From the NCBI GenBank assembly GCA_025358575.1, contig JANYJA010000144.1, positions 1 through 64,000 on the forward strand: 64,000 bases of DNA, read 5' to 3'. Each line of letters begins with the position of its first letter. Positions within the stretch are counted from its first letter, which is position 1. Below the pieces are notes generated by a model. The model saw only the letters and a program-made list of their open reading frames with translations, searched no databases and was not told the origin of the DNA. Origin of the DNA: Terriglobia bacterium (GTDB taxonomy: Bacteria > Acidobacteriota > Terriglobia > Bryobacterales > Bryobacteraceae). Shown here in pieces: positions 18,389 to 27,018 of the stretch. The translations under genes and the position numbers were made by a program.

Positions 18389-19594
18389 ATGGGTCTTATC
18401 ACTACTGCCATTGCCGACGAGGTGATGCAGCTCGAAGCCGATTATTTGCTGCAAAATTACGGGCGCTATCCGCTCGTGCTCGAACGCGGCGACGGACCCT
18501 GGTTATGGGACGTCGCCGGCAATCGATATCTCGATTTCATCGCGGGAATCGGCGTCAACGCGCTGGGTCACGCGCACCCCCGCATCGTCAAGATCATCGA
18601 CGAACAAACCCGTTTGCTGGTCCACACTTCCAACCTCTACTACCACCAGTACCAAGGCCCGCTAGCCAGGAAGCTTTCCGAAGTCAGCGGCTTGCAGCGC
18701 TCTTTTTTCACCAACTCGGGCACCGAGTCGATGGAGGGCGCGCTGAAAATGATTCGCTCCCATGGCCGCAAAATTTCCCCCGAGAAATTCGAGATAATTT
18801 CCCTCGAAAATTCTTTTCACGGGCGCACGCTCGGTGCGCTCTCCATTACGGGCCAGCCCAAGTACAGAAAAGATTTCGAGCCGCTGCTGCCTGGAATTCG
18901 TTTCATTCACGCGAATAATTTCGAGGAATTGGAAGCCGCTTTCAGCGAGCGCACAGCCGGAATTGTCGTGGAATGGATTCAGGGCGAGGGCGGCATCTAT
19001 CCCATTCAAGACGCCTGGGCCTTCAAGGTCCGGGAGTTGGCCGACCGGTACAACGCGCTTCTGGTTTTCGATGAGATCCAGTGCGGCGTGGGCCGCCCGG
19101 GCACTTACTTCGGCTATCAACTGGCTGATCCCGCTGTGATGCCGGACATCATGGTGGCGGCAAAGCCGCTAGCGTGCGGGATGCCGCTTGGTGTAATCAC
19201 GGCGAACGAGAAGGCCGCCGCGGCCATTGCGCCCGGGATGCACGGCTCCACCTTTGGTGGCAATGCTTTGGCGTGCCGAGTCGCTATCGAATTCTTCGAC
19301 ATTCTGGATGGGCTTCTCCCGCGGATGCGGCGCGTGGGCGACTATTTTCGCTCTGGCCTGCGCGAACTCGCATCGCGCCATGCGTTTATTCGCGAGGTTC
19401 GCGGTTACGGCTTGATGGTCGGCGTCGAACTCGATATCCCCGGCAAGCAGATCGTTCTCGACGCCATGAATGAAGGCTTGCTGCTAAATTGCACGCACGA
19501 TACGGTGCTGCGTTTTCTGCCTCCCTACATCATCACGGAGTCAGAAGTGGATCGGGCGCTAGGCACTTTAGAAACAGTCTTCGCTCGAATCTAG
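18389..19594 (+). CDS. argD: Acetylornithine/succinylornithine-type aminotransferase
   Basis: A 401-residue class III, PLP-dependent aminotransferase, closest in layout to ArgD, which forms N-acetylornithine in arginine synthesis. Motifs: GNRYLDFIAGIGVNALGH, SNLYYHQYQGPLA, FFTNSGTESMEGALKM, ENSFHGRTLGALSITG, LLVFDEIQCGVGRPGTYF, and the PLP lysine in VAAKPLACGMPLG. The sequence KPLACG differs from the usual KALGGG, so related roles (GABA or another omega-amino acid) cannot be excluded. No other arg gene lies beside it. It converges on manC. Confidence 0.85.
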   Translation: MGLITTAIADEVMQLEADYLLQNYGRYPLVLERGDGPWLWDVAGNRYLDFIAGIGVNALGHAHPRIVKIIDEQTRLLVHTSNLYYHQYQGPLARKLSEVSGLQRSFFTNSGTESMEGALKMIRSHGRKISPEKFEIISLENSFHGRTLGALSITGQPKYRKDFEPLLPGIRFIHANNFEELEAAFSERTAGIVVEWIQGEGGIYPIQDAWAFKVRELADRYNALLVFDEIQCGVGRPGTYFGYQLADPAVMPDIMVAAKPLACGMPLGVITANEKAAAAIAPGMHGSTFGGNALACRVAIEFFDILDGLLPRMRRVGDYFRSGLRELASRHAFIREVRGYGLMVGVELDIPGKQIVLDAMNEGLLLNCTHDTVLRFLPPYIITESEVDRALGTLETVFARI

Positions 19595-19606
19595 TACAAG
19601 GCGTCA

Positions 19607-20683
19607 CTAATACAGGTTTTCGCGGCGATCTTTTTCCAGGCGTTTCACGATGTCGCCAACCCTCTGCGCCTGACTGCGGTCCGCAATCAGCAGCGCATCC
19701 GGAGTGTCAATCACAATCAAGTCCTTCACGCCGAGAAGCGCGACTAGTTTTTTCTTTCCGGCATCGATGTAGTTCCCGGTGCTGTCCGAAGCAATCAGCT
19801 CAGATCGCGAAGCATTTCGATCGGCATCCCGCGGCAGCAGTTCGTACACCGCGTTCCAACTGCCGACGTCGTTCCAGCCAATTTCGTCACAAGCGATCCC
19901 CGTGACTTTCGCAGCCCGCTCCAGCACTGCGTAATCGATTGAGATGTCTTCGCAAAGTGGAAACGTCCGAGCCAGTTGCGCGGCAAAATTTCGGCTGCCG
20001 AAAGCGGGAAGGGACGCTAGCAGAGTGGCCGTTTTTGGCAGGTGCAGCCGGAGGTTTTCCAGCAGCACGTCGGCACGCCAAAAGAACATTCCGGCATTCC
20101 AAAAAAATCTCCCCGCCGCCACATATTTGCGAGCGGTCTTCAAGTCGGGCTTCTCGCGAAATTTCCGGACTTCAGAAATTTCACCCGCCAAAGCGCCCTC
20201 CGGAAACTCAATATATCCGTAGCCTGTCTCGGCCCAGCGCGGAGTTAGCCCAAGCACTGTTACATGGCCTTTTTGCGCCGCCTGGAAAGCTCTCCGCACC
20301 CACTGCAAATATCGTTTCGGTTTTGCAATCACGTGATCCGACGGAAACACACCCATCACCGCATCGGGATCGATGGACTGCAAAATGTGCGCCGCAAGAC
20401 CGATTGCGGGCGCCGTATTTCGCTGCTTCGGCTCGGCGATGATTTGTTTTTTTGGAACTTCCGGAAGCTGCCGAACAATCTCATCGCGCACAAAATCGTT
20501 GGTCAGTATCCAGATTCGCTCCGGCGGAATTATTGGTGCCAGCCGATCTACCGTTGCTTGAATCAGCGACCGCTCACCGGCGACATTCAATACCTGCTTG
20601 GGATGTCGGCGCCGGCTTTGGGGCCAGAAGCGCGTGCCTCTGCCTCCGGCCAGAATCAAGCCGTAATATTTCGGATTGGCCAT
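19607..20683 (-). CDS. manC: Mannose-1-phosphate guanylyltransferase
   Basis: A 358-residue nucleotidyltransferase that makes GDP-mannose for glycans. The signature LILAGGRGTRFWPQSRRRHPKQ lies at residues 9-30, and VFPSDHVI, EKPDLKTARKYV, WNAGMFFW and IDYAVLERA follow as in the family. It is the short form without the isomerase domain of bifunctional ManC. It starts four bases after the signal peptidase gene on the same strand, so the two share a transcript; that pairing places it in an envelope context. Confidence 0.9.
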   Translation of the reverse strand: MANPKYYGLILAGGRGTRFWPQSRRRHPKQVLNVAGERSLIQATVDRLAPIIPPERIWILTNDFVRDEIVRQLPEVPKKQIIAEPKQRNTAPAIGLAAHILQSIDPDAVMGVFPSDHVIAKPKRYLQWVRRAFQAAQKGHVTVLGLTPRWAETGYGYIEFPEGALAGEISEVRKFREKPDLKTARKYVAAGRFFWNAGMFFWRADVLLENLRLHLPKTATLLASLPAFGSRNFAAQLARTFPLCEDISIDYAVLERAAKVTGIACDEIGWNDVGSWNAVYELLPRDADRNASRSELIASDSTGNYIDAGKKKLVALLGVKDLIVIDTPDALLIADRSQAQRVGDIVKRLEKDRRENLY

Positions 20684-20687
20684 TCGG

Positions 20688-21494
20688 CTATTGCACCGGG
20701 TAGCTGTGAACCAAGTTTAAAGTTCGCTTCCATCGCGTCTTTGTGAAGAAGTGCTGTGCTAAGTCCAGAACGTGATCCAGTCCGATGGTCGGGTTCGACA
20801 ACTGCTCCGTGGGCGCGTCGTACGACCAGTAGATAATCAGCGGTTTGCCAATGATATTCTCGCGCGGCACGAATCCCCAGTAGCGGCTGTCCAGAGAGTT
20901 ATCGCGATTGTCTCCCATCGCAAAATAACTGTTTGCTGGCACCACCACCTCGCGCGCTCCTTCACTGCCTGTGCTCACATTGCGATCCAGCATATCTTGA
21001 GCCGGGGGGTAGACCTGGCTGTTCGGCTCTCCGGGAAAATTGTCCCGATACGTATCCAGGTACGAGCTCTTGTGCACCACGTACGGCTCGTTCAGAAGCT
21101 TGCCATTCAAATAGACCTGTTTGTTCGCGAGCCGGATGTGGTCGCCTGGAACGCCCATGCATCGCTTCACGAAAGTCTGGCGTATGTCGACCGGGTAGCG
21201 AAATACGATGATGTCGCCGCGCTTTACGTCGCTATACGGCAGAAGATGCTTGCTGATTGCCCCCGCTGGAGCGAACGCGAGCTTATCCACTAGCAAGTGA
21301 TCGCCCACCAGCAGTGTGTCCTCCATCGAGCCTGTCGGGATCACGAAGGCTTGCACCAATGTCGTCGTGCCGAACAGCAGCAGGATGATGGTGACGGTCC
21401 ACTCGGCGATCACGCCTCGCGATATTTCGGTGCGCGCCGGTTTCCGCGGCTTCTCCGCCGCCTTCTCCGCTACGATGGTTTTATCTCGTTCCAC
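20688..21494 (-). CDS. lepB: Signal peptidase I
   Basis: A 268-residue inner-membrane peptidase that removes signal peptides from exported proteins. One membrane helix (about 31-50) is followed by IPTGSMEDTLLVGD with the nucleophile S56, RGDIIVFRYP and FVKRCMGVPGD with the general-base K110, and MGDNRDNSLDSRYWGFVP. A single N-terminal helix fits the common non-enteric form. It leads the pair with manC and is divergent from the small transporter pair. Confidence 0.94.
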   Translation of the reverse strand: MERDKTIVAEKAAEKPRKPARTEISRGVIAEWTVTIILLLFGTTTLVQAFVIPTGSMEDTLLVGDHLLVDKLAFAPAGAISKHLLPYSDVKRGDIIVFRYPVDIRQTFVKRCMGVPGDHIRLANKQVYLNGKLLNEPYVVHKSSYLDTYRDNFPGEPNSQVYPPAQDMLDRNVSTGSEGAREVVVPANSYFAMGDNRDNSLDSRYWGFVPRENIIGKPLIIYWSYDAPTEQLSNPTIGLDHVLDLAQHFFTKTRWKRTLNLVHSYPVQ

Positions 21495-21548
21495 AGCCTC
21501 CCATTGTATCGGAAAGCTTGATATTCTGAGATCTCTTCTTCAGGGTGC

Positions 21549-21950
21549 ATGATTAGTTCAGCTTCCGCTTTGCCTCAGCAGCAGCACAAGCCCTTCACGC
21601 GCTTGCAATCCATCGCACTGGTATTTGTGTGCACAATTTTGGGCGCTGGCGCTCAGATTTTGATGAAAACCGGCTCTGCGCAGGTCACGCATTTCGATGT
21701 GATCATGATCCTGACCAACCCGCCTTCGCTCGCCGGTTATATTCTCTATGGCATCAACACTCTGCTGCTGATGTTAGCTTTACGCGACGGCGAGTTGTCG
21801 CTGTTGTATCCGGTGATCGCCCTCACTTATGTTTGGGTCACTATGCTCTCGGTTTATTTCTTCCATGAAACCATGAATCCTTGGAAGGTCGCCGGGATTG
21901 CCGTTATTATGGCGGGCGTTACCGTTTTGGGTCGGGCGGGGACGAAGTGA
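21549..21950 (+). CDS. Small multidrug-resistance/EamA-type transporter subunit 1 (ArnE/F-like)
   Basis: A 133-residue protein with four membrane helices of the drug/metabolite transporter superfamily. It has the SMR-like pattern ILGAGAQILMKTGSAQ in helix 1 and GELSLLYPVIALTYVWVTMLSVYFFHETM in helices 3 and 4. Its stop overlaps the GTG start of a second, homologous four-helix protein, the layout of heterodimeric pairs such as ArnE/ArnF, which flip lipid-linked sugars. The nearby ArnT-like glycosyltransferase makes a role in moving a lipid-linked sugar attractive, but this is inference. Confidence 0.82.
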   Translation: MISSASALPQQQHKPFTRLQSIALVFVCTILGAGAQILMKTGSAQVTHFDVIMILTNPPSLAGYILYGINTLLLMLALRDGELSLLYPVIALTYVWVTMLSVYFFHETMNPWKVAGIAVIMAGVTVLGRAGTK

Positions 21951-22297
21951 AAACTCCGGTCAGCTCGATGCTACTGGTTCTCATCGCCTCCTTCATAGGG
22001 TCTTTCGGCGCCGTGTTTTTGAAACTAGGAGCGGAACGGCTTCGCTACGGGCTCAGGCACATCCTAAGCTGGCAGGCGTTCGTGGGAGTTTCCCTATTTT
22101 TGATTTCATCCGGCTTCTTTTACAGAGGCATTAAGCACGGCGAACTGTCGGTTTTGTACCCCATGGTGTCGCTGGGTTACGTTTGGACGTTACTTTGGTC
22201 GCGCCTGTTTTTCCGCGAGCCAATCACTGCGCCAAAGTTCCTCGCCCTTGGCCTCATCCTCAGCGGAATTGTCCTCATAAATTTTGGGGCTCGCTAG
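21947..22297 (+). CDS. Small EamA/SMR-type transporter subunit 2 (ArnE/F-like)
   Basis: A 116-residue four-helix partner of the preceding protein. GTG at 21947 overlaps the upstream TGA (GTGA), so the two are translated together; an ATG at 21881 would overlap the upstream gene by 70 bases and add non-hydrophobic residues. Repeated family pattern: IGSFGAVFLKLGAERL in helix 1 and GELSVLYPMVSLGYVWTLLWSRLFFREPI. The last 23 bases overlap the end of the DedA-rhodanese gene on the other strand. Confidence 0.82.
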   Translation: MKTPVSSMLLVLIASFIGSFGAVFLKLGAERLRYGLRHILSWQAFVGVSLFLISSGFFYRGIKHGELSVLYPMVSLGYVWTLLWSRLFFREPITAPKFLALGLILSGIVLINFGAR

Positions 22298-23234
22298 CGG
22301 GCATCAGCGGCTCTACGGGAAAGCCTTTGGCAAGCCAAGCTTCATATCCTCCCGCTAAGGGACGCACTCTCTTCACTCCGCGCTTTTTCAATTGCAGCGC
22401 CGCACGGGCGCTGGAGGCTTCGTTGGGTCAAGTGCAGTAGAGCACCACGTCGCGATCCCGAGGAATCTCCTCGTGGCGGGATTCAAGTTCTTCAAAATCA
22501 AAATGCAGCGCGCCCGGTATTTTGTCCGCCCCGTCTTCCCATTCCAGAGAATTGCGAAGATCCACCACCGCGACTTTTTCGCCCCGCTGAATCATACGAT
22601 CCAGCTCTTCGGGCGTAATTCGGGCAATTCGCAGTTCCCGGTAGAACCGCCGGCGCTCGAAAAATTTCCAGCCGATGTATCCGGCCAGGGTCACCGCGAT
22701 CACAACCAATAACCATGTGCCCATTCCCAGGGCGGCTTGTGCTAAATCCTCAAGCTGTTCGCGAAATAGAAGCCCGAGCAGGCTATAGCCACCGGCCCAG
22801 ATTAATGCTCCGAGCCCGTCAAATAGGATGAAACGCCACAACTTCATGTGGAACATGCCGGCGAGCGGCGGCGCGGCAGTGCTTAAGCCTGGAACGAATT
22901 TGGAAAATAGCAGTGATCGTGCGCCGTATTTTACGAAAACGTTTTCGGTGCGGCGGACACAAGAATCCGGCTCAAGCGAAATGCGACAGAGTAATTGCAG
23001 AATTGCCGACCCGCGGCGGCGGCCCATCCAGTACCAAATCAAGTCGCTTATTAGCGAAGCAATTAGAGCCAGCAGCAGCGCCCGGAAAAATTGCATCTTC
23101 CCCATCCCTGCCAGCGCACCCATCGCCAGCAAGACGGGTACTGCGGGAATCGGGAGTCCGATCTGCTCCACAAAAACGGAGAGGAACAGGATGCTATAGC
23201 CGTGCCGCAGAACGAATTCAAGTGTTTCTTTCAT
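22275..23234 (-). CDS. DedA-rhodanese fusion with in-frame UGA at the catalytic position (putative selenoprotein)
   Basis: Residues 1-200 form a DedA/SNARE-associated membrane domain (VPVLLAMGALAGMGKM, YGARSLLFSKFVPGLST). From about 204 a rhodanese sulfurtransferase domain follows (VAVVDLRNSLEWEDGADKIPGA). At codon 269 (22428-22430) the frame reads YCT-UGA-PNEASSARAAL and continues open through RVRPLAGGYEAWLAKGFPVE to a TGA at 22275. Counted from the UGA codon, the tail aligns without gaps to Escherichia coli GlpE starting at its catalytic Cys (shared SS, AA, G, GG-x-EAW), so UGA replaces the nucleophile. A hairpin of bacterial SECIS geometry follows. I read it as a 319-residue selenoprotein; a point nonsense mutation is the main alternative. 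Confidence 0.75.
22395..22413 (-). promoter_or_regulatory. Candidate bacterial SECIS hairpin
   Basis: On the minus strand a perfect 7-bp stem (CAGCGCC with GGCGCTG) encloses the five-base loop CGTGC. The loop begins 21 bases after the UGA codon and has a G at its second position. This meets the published outline for bacterial SECIS elements (loop of 3-14 bases, 16-37 bases from UGA, G among the first two loop bases). GC-rich coding DNA forms stems easily, so the hairpin alone is weak evidence. Confidence 0.55.
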
Positions 23235-23351
23235 TTCCGTAAATCTTTTGTAATATCTCTTGCCAGTTTTCTTAGCACCGCGCTATGTTCAAGGCATCCA
23301 TCTCCGTACAAGGGTGCACGTTCTTTGGGAAAGGACGATTAGGGGATACTG

Positions 23352-25274
23352 ATGTGTGGAATCGCCGGATTTATTCATAATAGCCGGGGCGTCGACCGAA
23401 GTGTAATTGAACGCGTGATCGCGTCGCTGTTCCATCGCGGCCCGGATCGGCAAAGTGTTTTTGTTTCTCCGGAAGTGTGTCTGGGCGCGGTGCGATTAAA
23501 GGTTGTCGACCTCAACGGAGGCGACCAGCCGCTTATGAGTCCGGACGGCGACACGGTCGTCGTGTTCAACGGCGAAATCTATAACCACGATGAACTGCGG
23601 CGTGAACTCCAAGCCGGCGGGCACGAATTTCGATCCCGCTGCGACACGGAGGTGCTGCTCCAGGCATTTCTTGAATGGGGCACCGGCTGCTTTTCGCGTT
23701 TGCGCGGCATGTTCGCGTGCGCCATTTGGTCGCAGCGTGAGAAGCGGTTGGTGCTGGCGCGCGATCGCATGGGCATCAAGCCCCTTTACCTGTGCCGGCG
23801 CGGGAAGGACCTGTATTTTGGATCGGAACTGAAGGCGATTCTGGAGCATCCTCAGATTCCGCGACAGCTCGATACCGGCGCGCTGCAGGATTTCCTCGCA
23901 TTGAACTATGTTCCGGGACCGCGCACGCTCATCCGCGGTATTGAGAAGTTGCCGCCCGCGCACTTCCTGGTTTATCGGCAAGGCTTGGTTGCGATCGAAT
24001 CTTACTGGCAAATCGATCCAACTCAGCGGTCAATTTCAATCCCGGACGCCGAGGATGAATTGGACCGGCTGCTCCGAGCGTCAGTCCGTGAACATCTTGC
24101 GGCGGATGTGCCGCTGGGCATCTGGGCCAGTGGAGGGCTCGATTCGTCCACCATCCTGCACTACGCAGCCGAGGCGTCTGCGTCGCGATTGAAGACGTTT
24201 TCGGTGGCATTTACCGCCGCGTGTTGCGATGAACGCAAGTATTTTCGCGAAGTAGCCCGCATCTATGGCACCGAACACCATGAGTTGGAACTCGGACCCG
24301 CGTCCGACATTGCGAACGCCGTGGAAGACTTCGCGTATTTTTCCGACGAGCCCGGCGCGGACGCTGGCGCGCTTCCCGTTTGGTACTTGTCGAAGCTGAG
24401 CGCGCGCCATGTCACCGTGGCGCTTTCGGGCGATGGAGGCGACGAACTCTTTGGCGGATATGCGACCTATCGAGCCGACCAGGTCGCGCGCGTTTTGCGC
24501 ACGCTCCCGAGTATTTTCCGGCAAGGACTGCTCCGCACCGCGCAGCGTTGCTGGCCCGTCTCCAATCGCAAAATTGGCTTTGAATATAAATTGAAGCGTC
24601 TCCTGGAGGGGTCACTGCTTCCGGCCGACGAAGCCCATCTGTTCTGGAATGGCGCCTTTTCCAAAGGTCAGAGAGCATGGCTCACGGGCAATTCCGAAGC
24701 AGTTTCTAACAACCTTTATTGCGCAGTTCCGGCTGCGGACGAAGTAGGCCGCTTGAACCGCTACATGCTGCTCGACCAGCAGTATTACCTGCCCGATAAC
24801 ATTTTATATAAGGTGGACCGGATGAGCATGGCGCACTCATTAGAGGTGCGGCCCCCATTGCTCGACCACCGCATCGTGGAGTTTGCCGCTACGCTCCCGC
24901 AGAACCTCAAGATCCGAGGCTTGGCCCAGAAATATCTGTTGAAGCGGGTGATGCGCGGCCGTCTTCCGGGGCCGATCTTAGCGCGGTCCAAGGCCGGCTT
25001 TGATATTCCGGCGCATGACTGGTTCCGCGGCATTTTGCGCCCGCTTTTGATGGATACACTAACTGAGAGCGCAGTGCGGAGCACCGGAATTTTCAACTAT
25101 GATGCAACCGAAACTTTAATCCGTGATCATATGGAGAGACGGATCAATGTCGGATATCATCTATGGGGTCTATTGACTCTTTTCCTCTGGTTGAAGCGGT
25201 GGAACGTCGAGGTAGCGCAGCCGGAGGAGATCGACCTGACCGTTCCCCGTTCCGCTTTCGCTATTACCAGCTAA
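23352..25274 (+). CDS. asnB: Asparagine synthetase, glutamine-hydrolysing
   Basis: A 640-residue two-domain enzyme. The N-terminal Ntn glutaminase domain begins MCGIAGF, with Cys2 as nucleophile after Met removal, and includes FNGEIYNHDELR and RSRCDTEVLL. The synthetase domain carries the ATP-pyrophosphatase loop SGGLDSST (around 258-265) and SGDGGDELFGGY. It is one of the long AsnB forms often found in glycan and exopolysaccharide clusters, where they amidate precursors, so simple asparagine synthesis is not certain. An ArnT-like glycosyltransferase gene overlaps its 3' end. Confidence 0.9.
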   Translation: MCGIAGFIHNSRGVDRSVIERVIASLFHRGPDRQSVFVSPEVCLGAVRLKVVDLNGGDQPLMSPDGDTVVVFNGEIYNHDELRRELQAGGHEFRSRCDTEVLLQAFLEWGTGCFSRLRGMFACAIWSQREKRLVLARDRMGIKPLYLCRRGKDLYFGSELKAILEHPQIPRQLDTGALQDFLALNYVPGPRTLIRGIEKLPPAHFLVYRQGLVAIESYWQIDPTQRSISIPDAEDELDRLLRASVREHLAADVPLGIWASGGLDSSTILHYAAEASASRLKTFSVAFTAACCDERKYFREVARIYGTEHHELELGPASDIANAVEDFAYFSDEPGADAGALPVWYLSKLSARHVTVALSGDGGDELFGGYATYRADQVARVLRTLPSIFRQGLLRTAQRCWPVSNRKIGFEYKLKRLLEGSLLPADEAHLFWNGAFSKGQRAWLTGNSEAVSNNLYCAVPAADEVGRLNRYMLLDQQYYLPDNILYKVDRMSMAHSLEVRPPLLDHRIVEFAATLPQNLKIRGLAQKYLLKRVMRGRLPGPILARSKAGFDIPAHDWFRGILRPLLMDTLTESAVRSTGIFNYDATETLIRDHMERRINVGYHLWGLLTLFLWLKRWNVEVAQPEEIDLTVPRSAFAITS

Positions 25275-27010
25275 TAGTCATTCTTTTCGCCGCGGCGATT
25301 TTTCTTACTGCCATTATCAGTCCGCCTTCATTGATGGATGACGTGGACGGTGTGCAGGCGCAGATTGCCCGCACCATGCTCCAGTCGGGGGATTGGGTTA
25401 CGGCCCGTCTCGATGGTGTTGTTTATCTTGAGAAGTCCCCGCTCAAATACTGGCTGATCGCGATCTGTTTTCAGATTTTCGGAGTGCACGATTGGGCGGC
25501 GCGCATCCCGATTTCCATGGCGGCAATTCTATTGGCGTGGGTGACTGCAAAGTTCGCTGCGTGGGCCATGGGCGCGCGCGCGGGGCTCTACGCCGGCTTG
25601 TGCCTGGCCACGTGCGTGGGGCTTTTCTTGTTTACGCGCGTGCTGATTCCCGACGTCGTGCTGACACTGACGGTCACCGTTGCGATGTGGGCATTTCTCC
25701 GCGCGATCGATTCCGATGAGGCGCGGCCGCGCGTCTGGGCCCTGCTGGCGTGGGCCAGCATCGGAGTCGGCTTGTTATTAAAGGGACTCATTGCCGCCGT
25801 CTTTCCGTTTGCCGCTGCGGGAATCTTTCTGGCGATCACGGGGCAGTTGCTGAAACGAGCCACCTGGCGAAGGCTTTACCCGTTTTCCGGAATCCTGGTG
25901 TTGCTGGCGATCGCGGCACCCTGGCATGTGCTGGCGACTCTTCGCAATCCACCGTACCTTGATTTCACGATGCACAGTGAAGCCGGCTCCTATCGCGGAT
26001 TTTTCTGGTTCTATTTTCTGAATGAGCATATATTTCGCTTCTTGAATTTGCGCTATCCGCGCGACTACAATACCGTCCCTCGAGTCTATTTTTGGCTATT
26101 TCATCTGTTGTGGCTGTTTCCTTGGAGTGTATATTTACCGGCCGTTGCAAAATTGACATTTCGGACACCCGACCGGGCATCTCGCACTCGGCTGTTGGCT
26201 CTGTGCTGGATCGGGTTCATCTTAGTCTTCTTCACATTCTCGACAACTCAGGAATATTATTCGCTTCCGGGCTATCCCGCGCTGGCGATTTTGATCGGCG
26301 CGGCGATCGCGAGCGATCACCGATGGTTAAAGGCGGGCACCCGGGTGGCAGCCGCGGTGGCAACGCTGGCTTTTGCGATAATTTGTTTCCTCTTAATTAA
26401 GGTGCAGGGTCTTCCGGCCGAGGGAGACATTGCCAGCGCTCTGACTCAGAATCCAGACATTTACACGCTTTCGTTGGGGCACCTCGCGGACTTGACTTTC
26501 CAGGCCTTTGCGTATCTAAAAACTCCCCTGACGCTGGCTTGTTTTGCCACGCTGATCGGGGCCATCGGTGCCTGGTTTTTGCCCGTGCGCCGCGGCGTGT
26601 TGGCGCTGGCCGTAATGATGGTGTTGTTCTTCCAGGCCGCTCGATTGGCGCTGGTAGTGTTCGCCCCGTATCTGGGATCGCAGCCTCTGGCCGAATCGCT
26701 CAAGGAGCAACCGCCGGGGCAGTTGATTGTGGACGATCAGTACTACGCATTCTCGTCCGTATTCTTCTACGCCAACCGGACTGGCCTGCTGTTGAATGGC
26801 CGCGTGAACAATCTGGAGTACGGTTCCTACGCGCCGGGTGCGCCAGACGTCTTCATCGACGATGCCGGGTTTGCGCGACGCTGGTTGACGGCGGATCGCT
26901 ACTATTTAGTGGCGGCATCGCCCGCGCTGCCAAGACTGCGCGCTCTTGTAGGACCAGATCGGCTGCATCTTGTTAAAGCGTCCGGCGGCAAATTTCTGTT
27001 TAGTAACTGA
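25163..27010 (+). CDS. Glycosyltransferase family 39 / ArnT-like membrane protein
   Basis: A membrane glycosyltransferase of up to 615 residues with about ten to twelve helices. Such enzymes use polyprenyl-phosphate sugars as donors. Motifs: a first periplasmic loop with DDVDGVQAQIARTML, carrying the acidic catalytic pair, then YLEKSPLKYWLIA, and RVLIPDVVLTLTVTVAMW. The most upstream ATG overlaps asnB by 111 bases, which is long; GTG at 25199 is an internal alternative, and neither has a clear ribosome binding site. With asnB, manC and the ArnE/F-like pair close by, it probably decorates a lipid, glycan or protein in the envelope. Confidence 0.82.
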   Translation: MGSIDSFPLVEAVERRGSAAGGDRPDRSPFRFRYYQLIVILFAAAIFLTAIISPPSLMDDVDGVQAQIARTMLQSGDWVTARLDGVVYLEKSPLKYWLIAICFQIFGVHDWAARIPISMAAILLAWVTAKFAAWAMGARAGLYAGLCLATCVGLFLFTRVLIPDVVLTLTVTVAMWAFLRAIDSDEARPRVWALLAWASIGVGLLLKGLIAAVFPFAAAGIFLAITGQLLKRATWRRLYPFSGILVLLAIAAPWHVLATLRNPPYLDFTMHSEAGSYRGFFWFYFLNEHIFRFLNLRYPRDYNTVPRVYFWLFHLLWLFPWSVYLPAVAKLTFRTPDRASRTRLLALCWIGFILVFFTFSTTQEYYSLPGYPALAILIGAAIASDHRWLKAGTRVAAAVATLAFAIICFLLIKVQGLPAEGDIASALTQNPDIYTLSLGHLADLTFQAFAYLKTPLTLACFATLIGAIGAWFLPVRRGVLALAVMMVLFFQAARLALVVFAPYLGSQPLAESLKEQPPGQLIVDDQYYAFSSVFFYANRTGLLLNGRVNNLEYGSYAPGAPDVFIDDAGFARRWLTADRYYLVAASPALPRLRALVGPDRLHLVKASGGKFLFSN

Positions 27011-27018
27011 GCAATAAG

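Noticed and set aside
22428-23234. DedA gene simply ending at the TGA at 22428, or a plain pseudogene
   Set aside because: The downstream 50 codons in the same frame are clear rhodanese sequence and the stop falls on the catalytic codon. A pseudogene remains possible but is the less economical reading.
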